NCBI RefSeq assembly: GCF_016583985.1
Contig: NZ_NRSD01000004.1
Coordinates: 207,182-271,181, forward strand
DNA: 64,000 bases
Reading direction: 5' to 3'
DNA from: Thiocapsa imhoffii
GTDB lineage: Bacteria; Pseudomonadota; Gammaproteobacteria; Chromatiales; Chromatiaceae
Shown one piece after another: positions 57,749-64,000 of the stretch. Positions within the stretch are counted from its first letter, which is position 1; each line of letters starts with the position of its first letter. The notes under the pieces were generated by a model. That model did not search any database. It had not been told where the DNA came from and saw only the letters and a list, made by a program, of their open reading frames with translations. The position numbers were made by a program, and so were the translations under genes.

Positions 57749-59122
57749 ATGACCTCACATCCGCGTTCCCCATCCACCACGGCACAGGAGGCTACTGCCC
57801 CGCGCGATCCCTTCGTCGATTGGATCCGCCTGGCGACGCCGTATATCCACGCACACCGTGGTCGAACCTTCGTCATCGCCTTCGGGGGCGAGGCCGTCGC
57901 CGACCCCGAATTCCCGGAGCTGGTCCATGATGTTGCGCTCCTGCATGGGCTCGGGATCCGTCTCGTCCTGGTGCATGGAGCGCGTCCCCAGATCGAGACC
58001 CGCCTCGCCGCACGCGGCGCGCAACTGCGTTACGTCAACGGCCTGCGGGTTACGGACCGCACCGCCTTAGCCTGTGTGAAAGAAGCCGCGGGCGTGGTTC
58101 GGGTCGAGATTGAGGCACTCCTCTCGCTCGGATTAGCCAACTCCCCCATGGCAGGGGTGCGCATCCCGGTCGTCTCCGGAAATTTCATCACGGCGCGGCC
58201 TCTGGGCGTGCTCGACGGGGTCGACTACGCGCATACTGGCGCCGTACGGCGTGTCGACCGCCCAATGCTCCGGGCCGTCCTCGACCAGGGCGCCGTCGCC
58301 CTCATGCCACCGCTCGGCTACTCACCGACGGGCGAGGTCTTCAACCTCAGCGCGGCCGACGTCGCCCGCAGTGCCGCGGTCGCCCTCGGCGCCGAGAAAC
58401 TGATCTTCCTCGTCGAACAACCGCTGACGGTTGCCAAACCCGATGCTGGTGAACCGGCGCTACTGGGCTCGAACCTCTTAGTCCGGGATGTCGAAGCACA
58501 ACTCGCAAACACCATCGGTATCAGCGAGGAACTCGCCCAGTGTCTGCGCGCCGGTGCCGAGGCCTGCCGCAACGGCATCCGCCGCGTGCACTTGGTGCCC
58601 AGACAACGCAGTGGGGCATTGCTGCGAGAACTCTTCACGCCCGACGGAAGCGGGACTCTGATCTCGTCGGAACCCTACGAGGATCTGCGCCCAGCACGCA
58701 TCGACGACGTCACCGGTATCCTCGAGTTACTGCATCCGCTCGAACAGCATGGCATTTTGGTGCGGCGTTCCCGCGAGCGTTTGGAGACGGAGATCGACCG
58801 CTTCGTCCTCACCGAACGCGATGGCCTGATCACCGCCTGCGCGGCACTCTATCCCGACCCGAGCGAGGGAATGGCCGAGTTGGCTTGCCTGGCCGTGCAT
58901 CCTGATTATCGTGCGGGTGGCCGCGGTGACCGGCTGCTTGCGCACATGGAGGACGTCGCTCGAACGATGGGGATCGCCCGCTTGTTCGTCCTCACGACGC
59001 AAACCGCGCACTGGTTCCGCGAGCGCGGTTTCGAACCGGCATCGATCGACGCCTTACCCATGCAACGGCAAACGCTCTACAACTTTCAGCGCAATTCCAA
59101 GGTCTTTATCAAGACGATCTGA
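57749..59122 (+). CDS. argA: N-acetylglutamate synthase
   Basis: A 457-residue ArgA: N-terminal amino-acid-kinase-like domain (about 30-290; FVIAFGGEAV, LVLVHGARPQIE) that binds arginine, and a C-terminal GNAT domain (about 305-450; ELACLAVHPDYRAGGRGDRLL). It acetylates glutamate to start arginine synthesis and is feedback-inhibited by arginine. A GTG at 57731 is in frame, but the ATG at 57749 fits better; binding site weak for both. It follows pilR by 39 bases. Confidence 0.94.
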   Translation: MTSHPRSPSTTAQEATAPRDPFVDWIRLATPYIHAHRGRTFVIAFGGEAVADPEFPELVHDVALLHGLGIRLVLVHGARPQIETRLAARGAQLRYVNGLRVTDRTALACVKEAAGVVRVEIEALLSLGLANSPMAGVRIPVVSGNFITARPLGVLDGVDYAHTGAVRRVDRPMLRAVLDQGAVALMPPLGYSPTGEVFNLSAADVARSAAVALGAEKLIFLVEQPLTVAKPDAGEPALLGSNLLVRDVEAQLANTIGISEELAQCLRAGAEACRNGIRRVHLVPRQRSGALLRELFTPDGSGTLISSEPYEDLRPARIDDVTGILELLHPLEQHGILVRRSRERLETEIDRFVLTERDGLITACAALYPDPSEGMAELACLAVHPDYRAGGRGDRLLAHMEDVARTMGIARLFVLTTQTAHWFRERGFEPASIDALPMQRQTLYNFQRNSKVFIKTI

Positions 59123-59311
59123 TCGGGATGACTCGCGCGCTGGGATGGAGGTCGAGACGGAGACGGCCGAGCCGTTGCGACGCGTGCCGCACCAACAGCG
59201 CCAGTGGGAGTCTCCCGAACCAAGACAGCACAACCCGATCGCCCTGGCGGTTCCCAATTGGATGTTCGCGAGCCTCCTGTCCTCTCGCTCTCTGACCATG
59301 ATGCTATCACC

Positions 59312-62300
59312 ATGTCGCCCCAACGCTCATTCTTATACGTTCAGCAGTCTGTTGCGCCTGATGTGACACCCAACTGGCGTCTCATCCTTGGACTCCTCAT
59401 GCTCCTGACCGCGCCATTGTCGCCGGCGCAGGATGCCAGTGAGTCCATCGCGCCCGGTGCCGAAGAACGCGACACCACCCTGACCATGGTGCCGCAAATT
59501 CAGGCCAAATTAGCCGAGGTGAGTGCCGACCCGACGCTCGATGAGGCGAGCCAAACCGCCCTGATCGAACAATATCGACAAGCCTTGGCAAACATCGAGA
59601 TCGCTAGGACCTTCAACGGCAAGACCGCTGAGCTTGCCCACACCCTGACGAGTGCGCCCGCCGAGACCCGCGCGATCCTGGAGCGGCTCGAGCAGCGGCG
59701 CGAATCTCCAGCGGACGTCGCCGCCGCCATCCCGGATGACCTCGCTCCCGATGACCTCAACAACCGTCTAAGCACGGTCTCCGCGGATGCCGCGATCGAG
59801 GAGACGCGCGCCGCCGCACTCGATGCGCTCATTGAGAACAGCATGCGCCGACCCGGCGAGATCCGGACACGCCTGGCGGAGCTGAAGATCGCGAGCGAAC
59901 AGACCGAGAACGATTTGCGCCAACCGCCGGCGCCCGGGACGCAAGCCGACCCGATCGAGGCACGCCGCTGGGTGCTCGAAAGTCGCCGCTCCGCCATCGC
60001 GGCCGAGACCCGCATGCTCGAGCAAGAGTTGCTCAGTCAACAGGCACGCGAGGCCTTGCATCGCGCGCAACGCGATGAAGCGCGTCAGAGCTGGGAGCTG
60101 TTACGCGCACAACAACAACGGCTCGAAGACCTCCAAGGACAACGGCGGCGCGCCGAAGCGGAGACGGCGCAACGTGAATCCGAACAGGCACAACGTGACG
60201 CGACCGGCAAGCATGCGTTGGTCCAGGCCGCCACCAAGGAAAACGCCGAGATCTCGGCTTCGACGCGTGACCTGACCGAACGGCTCGAAATCCTCGATAC
60301 CCAGAGCGAGGAACTCGAGACCCTCACCAAACGAATTGATGCGGATTTCAAGTCCTCGCAACAGCGCGTGGAAGCCGCTGGAATCAGCCGGGCACTCGGC
60401 CAGGTCCTCGTCGAACGGCGCGAGCAGCTCCCGGATCTCCGCTCGTATCGCCGCGCGATCCAGGCAAATGAAGACGAGATCGCGGAGATCACCCTGCGCC
60501 TGATCCGTTATCGCGAGGATCAACGGCGCCTCGGCGACCTTGACGCCTATGTCAATGACCTGGTCGCGCAAGACAAAGACACCGACCAATCCAACGAGGA
60601 ACTGCGCACGCAACTGCGCGAGACGCTCCAACAGCGACTGCGACTGATCGACCAAGCGCTCGTCGTCGGAGAAGAGTCGGTGCGCCAGTTGGGTGAACTC
60701 AACTACAGCGCCGATCAGTTGATTCGGATCGTCGAGAGCTACGAGGACTTTCTTGCCAGTAGCCTCCTCTGGGTGCGCAGCGCTCTTCCGGTCAGCATGG
60801 CGACCCTCGCCAGCCTCCCGGCGGCGACGGCCTGGCTCCTCGACCATCGTCACGGCGTCGAAACGATCTCCGTCCTGCTTTACCAATTGCAGCATGCACC
60901 ACTCTTGTGGCTGGCACTCGCGGTCATCCTGATGTTGGTCTGGAAGCTCCCCGCCCTGTTAGCAGCGATCCGTGCGACCGCGGAACCCTTACGGCGAATC
61001 CGCACGGACAGTCTCGGCCATACTCTCCGTGCGATCGGACTCACACTGTTGTTTGCCGCGCCGCTCCCGTTGCTGATTCTCGTCCTTGGCATCAATCTCT
61101 CGGGGTCGACCCAGGCGACGACCTTCACGCGGGCACTGGGCGTGGGGCTGATCGCGATTTCGTTCGGACTCTTCTATGTGCGGACCTTCCGATCGCTCTG
61201 TATCCGCGGGGGCGTCGCCGAGCGCCATTTTCGCTGGAGCCAAGCAACCCAAGCACGGGTTCGGCGTGAGTTCGACTGGATCAGTGTCTATCTGCTGCCG
61301 GTCGCACTGACCGCCATCGTCGTCTATCGGGACAGTGACCCCGACGTCACCAACAGTCTCGGACGGCTCGCGCTGGTCGCAACCATGATTGGTTTTTCAG
61401 TCTTCTTCGCGCGCTTGCTCAGCCCGAAGACCGGAGTCTTCCAGCAGTTGCTCGCCAACTACCCGAACGGCTGGCTGAATCGACTGCGCTACTTGTGGTT
61501 TCCGCTCGTCGTCACCGCGCCACTCTCGCTCGCCCTGCTCGCGCTCCTGGGCTACACCTACACCGCCGGGATCTTGTTCGAATCCCTCGTACAACAGACC
61601 TGGTTGGCACTCGGTTTGATCGTCCTGCATCAGGTCATCGTGCGTTGGTTGATCATCATCCGTCGTCGCCTTGCCCTGCAGGCCGCGATCGATCGTGCCA
61701 CCACGCGGCGCGTACAAACCGAAGCGGAACGGACGGCCACGCCTTCAGCCAACTCACCGACCCAGGTCGAGGAGCCCGAACCGGATCTCGCGGCGCTCGA
61801 CGAGCAGACCAGACGACTCCTCAATGCCTCGATCTTCTTCCTCGGCGTCCTTGGCGTCTGGTTAACCTGGTCCAATGTCCTCCCGGCGCTCTCGGCTCTC
61901 GAACACTTTGAACTCTGGCATTACAGCGCCTTGATCGAGGGTAGCGAACAAATGGTGCCCGTGACGGCTGCTGATCTCGGCTTGGTGTTGGTCATCGTCA
62001 TGGCCGCCGTGATCGCCGCCAAAAACCTCCCAGCCCTGATCGAGATCCTCTTGCTGCAAACGAACTCGGTGTCCGCGGGGAGCCGTTATGCCATCAAAAC
62101 GCTCGCGAGCTACAGCATCACCGTGGTCGCATTCCTGACGGCCTTCAGCACCCTGGGATTGAACTGGGGCCAGGTCCAATGGTTGGTCGCGGCCTTAAGC
62201 GTTGGGATCGGGTTCGGTCTCCAGGAAATCGTCGCGAACTTCATCAGCGGCATCATCATCCTATTTGAACGGCCCGTGCGCGTCGGAGACATCGTCACGA

Positions 62301-62851
62301 TCGGCGACACCACCGGGGTCGTGACCAACATTCAGATCCGCGCCACCACCATCCGCAACTGGGACAAGCAAGAACTGCTGGTTCCAAACAAGGAGTTCAT
62401 CACGGGGCGTCTGTTAAACTGGAGCCTGACCGATCAGCAGAATCGCATCACCATCCCCATCGGAATCGAGTACGGAAGCGACACCCGCAAGGCCCTAGCG
62501 ATCCTCTCCGAGATCGCCGAGCACCATGAGCGGGTGCTCAGCGATCCCGCACCCTTAATCAGCTTCGAGGGATTTGGCGACAATGCCCTCACGATCGCGC
62601 TGCGTTGCTATCTTGATTCGCTCGACGGACGCATGGGCGTCATCACCGAACTCAACCAACAGATCTACGACCGCTTCCGCGCCGAGAGAATCGGCATGGC
62701 CTTCCCGCAACGTGATGTCCATCTCGACCAACGCAAACCGCTCGACATCCGTCTCCTGCAGGATGCGCCATCGTTCGACGAACCAGTGGGCCCGACACGG
62801 AAGCGGGAGCCAGGCGCTGAGCTGACCGGCACGGTAACAACACAGAGCTAG
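59312..62851 (+). CDS. Large mechanosensitive channel, MscK/KefA type
   Basis: A 1179-residue protein. Signal-like segment (about 20-40), a long periplasmic coiled-coil region (about 60-490), many membrane segments (about 500-950) and a C-terminal MscS domain. The pore helix block VQWLVAALSVGIGFGLQEIVANFISG, FERPVRVGDIVTI and NKEFITGRLLNWSLTD are intact. It opens on membrane tension to release solutes in hypo-osmotic shock; MscK is also K+ gated. An Mrp antiporter at the window start and this channel both relate to ion stress but are 56 kb apart. The start at 59312 is by signal segment. Confidence 0.92.
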   Translation: MSPQRSFLYVQQSVAPDVTPNWRLILGLLMLLTAPLSPAQDASESIAPGAEERDTTLTMVPQIQAKLAEVSADPTLDEASQTALIEQYRQALANIEIARTFNGKTAELAHTLTSAPAETRAILERLEQRRESPADVAAAIPDDLAPDDLNNRLSTVSADAAIEETRAAALDALIENSMRRPGEIRTRLAELKIASEQTENDLRQPPAPGTQADPIEARRWVLESRRSAIAAETRMLEQELLSQQAREALHRAQRDEARQSWELLRAQQQRLEDLQGQRRRAEAETAQRESEQAQRDATGKHALVQAATKENAEISASTRDLTERLEILDTQSEELETLTKRIDADFKSSQQRVEAAGISRALGQVLVERREQLPDLRSYRRAIQANEDEIAEITLRLIRYREDQRRLGDLDAYVNDLVAQDKDTDQSNEELRTQLRETLQQRLRLIDQALVVGEESVRQLGELNYSADQLIRIVESYEDFLASSLLWVRSALPVSMATLASLPAATAWLLDHRHGVETISVLLYQLQHAPLLWLALAVILMLVWKLPALLAAIRATAEPLRRIRTDSLGHTLRAIGLTLLFAAPLPLLILVLGINLSGSTQATTFTRALGVGLIAISFGLFYVRTFRSLCIRGGVAERHFRWSQATQARVRREFDWISVYLLPVALTAIVVYRDSDPDVTNSLGRLALVATMIGFSVFFARLLSPKTGVFQQLLANYPNGWLNRLRYLWFPLVVTAPLSLALLALLGYTYTAGILFESLVQQTWLALGLIVLHQVIVRWLIIIRRRLALQAAIDRATTRRVQTEAERTATPSANSPTQVEEPEPDLAALDEQTRRLLNASIFFLGVLGVWLTWSNVLPALSALEHFELWHYSALIEGSEQMVPVTAADLGLVLVIVMAAVIAAKNLPALIEILLLQTNSVSAGSRYAIKTLASYSITVVAFLTAFSTLGLNWGQVQWLVAALSVGIGFGLQEIVANFISGIIILFERPVRVGDIVTIGDTTGVVTNIQIRATTIRNWDKQELLVPNKEFITGRLLNWSLTDQQNRITIPIGIEYGSDTRKALAILSEIAEHHERVLSDPAPLISFEGFGDNALTIALRCYLDSLDGRMGVITELNQQIYDRFRAERIGMAFPQRDVHLDQRKPLDIRLLQDAPSFDEPVGPTRKREPGAELTGTVTTQS

Positions 62852-63051
62852 TTCAAATCATCGAAGTCCGGATCATCGAGCAGTTCGCGCAGCCGCTTCA
62901 GTTCGCGCATGTGCTCGATCCGGCGACGCACCAGCAAATCAGACGATGCGCTCCGTGTCTCGCCACCCACGATCGGCGGAACGCGCTCATTGGTTTCGTC
63001 CCCATACAGGCTCTCGTTGTCCAACATCTCCCACAACCTCGGGTCAGGCAA
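62848..63051 (-). CDS. Small PA3496-like protein
   Basis: A 67-residue acidic-basic protein ending LLVRRRIEHMRELKRLRELLDDPDFDDLN. This Arg/Glu-rich C-terminal helix and the size resemble the PA3496 family of putative envelope-integrity proteins; the match is by eye and weak. It converges on the mechanosensitive channel gene with a 4-base overlap of the two stops. Confidence 0.55.
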   Translation of the reverse strand: MPDPRLWEMLDNESLYGDETNERVPPIVGGETRSASSDLLVRRRIEHMRELKRLRELLDDPDFDDLN

Positions 63052-63328
63052 TCATGGATCTGCGCCGCGTGTTTACCCAAAGAAGGTCGAAAGCAACAGT
63101 CAGATTTGTCAATCATCAGAATCGACAGATGCAATGATTTGGGCGCGGCGTCTGTATTGCTGGCAACACCGCTTCCGCTGCCTTAGCCAGACCGGCGTCT
63201 TGTTCCGCCGGCTGTTGGAATCCGCGCAACGAACCGCCTATAGTTCGCGTGGATCCGCTCCTTCACAACGGATGGACAGGGGTCGGCCTTGCCCCAACTC
63301 AGACCTTGCCACACTAGGAGACTGCCCG

Positions 63329-64000
63329 ATGGATCATCGCCGAATTTTGGTATGGGATCTCCCCACCCGCCTCTTTCACTGGCTCCTGGCCGTGCTCATC
63401 GCCGCGGCCTTCGTGACCGGCTTGCAAGGCGGCCAGCTCATGGTCTGGCATGGCCGGATCGGCCTGTGGATCCTCGGATTGCTGGCGTTCCGTCTCGCGT
63501 GGGGACTCTTCGGTTCGACCTATGCGCGCTTCAGCCAATTCGTGCGCGGACCGCGGGCGATTCTCGACTATCTGCGCGGTCGCTGGCAGGGCGTTGGGCA
63601 CAGCCCACTCGCCGCCCTGTCCGTGCTGGCCCTCCTGATCGTCGTGAGTTTTCAAGTCATCAGTGGCCTCTTCACCAACGATGACATCGCCTTCCGTGGA
63701 CCGCTCTACACCCTGGTGACCAAGAGTACGAGTGACTGGCTCACCGGACTGCACCGTCAGAATATCTGGCTGATCGGAGCACTCATCGCTCTGCACATTG
63801 TCGCGGTGCTCTTCTACACCTTTTGGCGTCGCGACAACTTGATCCTGCCGATGATTCACGGACGCAAGGTGGTCACGCTGGCCACGGCGAGGAGTGCCGT
63901 CGGTGGTGGTTGGATCGCCTTCGCCGCGGCACTCGCCGTCGCCATCGCCGCGATCTGGATCGGTGACGGCGGTCTGCTGCCGCCCCCACCACCGCCCCCA
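63329..64000 (+). CDS. Cytochrome b561-type membrane protein (N-terminal part)
   Basis: The first 224 residues of a protein that runs off the window. Four membrane helices of the cytochrome b561/Ni-hydrogenase type carry haem-ligand His candidates: LFHWLL (about residue 16), VWHGRIG (about 39), TGLHRQN (about 142) and IALHIVAV (about 154). A fifth hydrophobic segment follows (about 190-210), and the visible part ends in a run of Pro, perhaps the linker to a further domain. Such proteins pass electrons between quinones and periplasmic cytochromes. AGGAG eight bases before the ATG supports the start. Confidence 0.88.
   Translation, partial: MDHRRILVWDLPTRLFHWLLAVLIAAAFVTGLQGGQLMVWHGRIGLWILGLLAFRLAWGLFGSTYARFSQFVRGPRAILDYLRGRWQGVGHSPLAALSVLALLIVVSFQVISGLFTNDDIAFRGPLYTLVTKSTSDWLTGLHRQNIWLIGALIALHIVAVLFYTFWRRDNLILPMIHGRKVVTLATARSAVGGGWIAFAAALAVAIAAIWIGDGGLLPPPPPPP

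Overview
The window looks like a high-GC gammaproteobacterial chromosome segment, most likely from the Chromatiales / purple sulfur bacterium neighbourhood. The evidence is gammaproteobacterial versions of SthA, Nth, LexA, AceK, BamD, PilS/PilR and NadE-GlnB, a his-tat gene run, a NifM-type nitrogenase maturation isomerase (suggesting a diazotroph), a secreted DsrE-family protein and a cation-specific Mrp antiporter. The family assignment is an inference; no rRNA or photosynthesis gene is present to prove it. I saw no transposon, phage, CRISPR array, rRNA or tRNA. The region is core chromosome with a few accessory pieces.

Layout. 1-3.6 kb: end of an Mrp-type Na+/H+ antiporter operon (subunits D to G) followed by an orphan hydantoinase/oxoprolinase subunit. 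3.8-6.5 kb: a fatty acid desaturase with a structured leader, a lone MlaC-type lipid carrier and a hotdog thioesterase. 6.7-12.8 kb (minus): complete urea ABC transporter urtABCDE, preceded by an 800-base non-coding stretch with two inverted repeats. 13.6-15.1 kb (minus): LysR regulator, a possible 63-residue protein and an XRE regulator in tight succession. 15.4-21.7 kb (minus): pdxH, a histidine phosphatase, hisB, hisA, hisI, hisE, tatA, tatB, tatC; hisH and hisF are missing from their usual slots, and TatC carries a long extension ending in a FimV-like motif. 21.9-31.1 kb (plus): isocitrate lyase, a PAS-GAF-GGDEF-EAL protein with a damaged EAL site, RraA, AceK and an exported double-thioredoxin protein. 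aceA and aceK point to control of carbon flow at the isocitrate branch point.

31.4-36.7 kb (minus): NifM, a FIST-domain sensor, a lytic transglycosylase and a GT-B glycosyltransferase. 36.9-41.2 kb: lexA with a LexA box over its own promoter, divergent nth and a DUF1841 gene, a host-attachment-family protein and soluble transhydrogenase sthA. 41.2-46.0 kb: gshA, an exported DsrE-family protein and the tail-specific protease Prc. 46.1-49.0 kb (minus): compact rluD-pgeF-ACT protein-def unit. 49.0-54.3 kb: bamD, then convergent sucCD-nadE-glnB. 54.4-62.9 kb (plus): pilS-pilR, argA and a large MscK-type mechanosensitive channel. The window ends in a PA3496-like small protein and the start of a cytochrome b561-type membrane protein.

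Many co-directional neighbours are separated by 70-240 bases, so operons here are looser than in enteric bacteria; start sites were chosen by Shine-Dalgarno position and family length. The most interesting observations are the TatC-FimV-like fusion, the loss of hisH/hisF from the cluster, the desaturase leader with two exclusive pairings, a 25-base perfect palindrome at 13.4 kb, the isolated nifM with a sigma-54-like promoter, and altered catalytic residues in the EAL protein and PilS.
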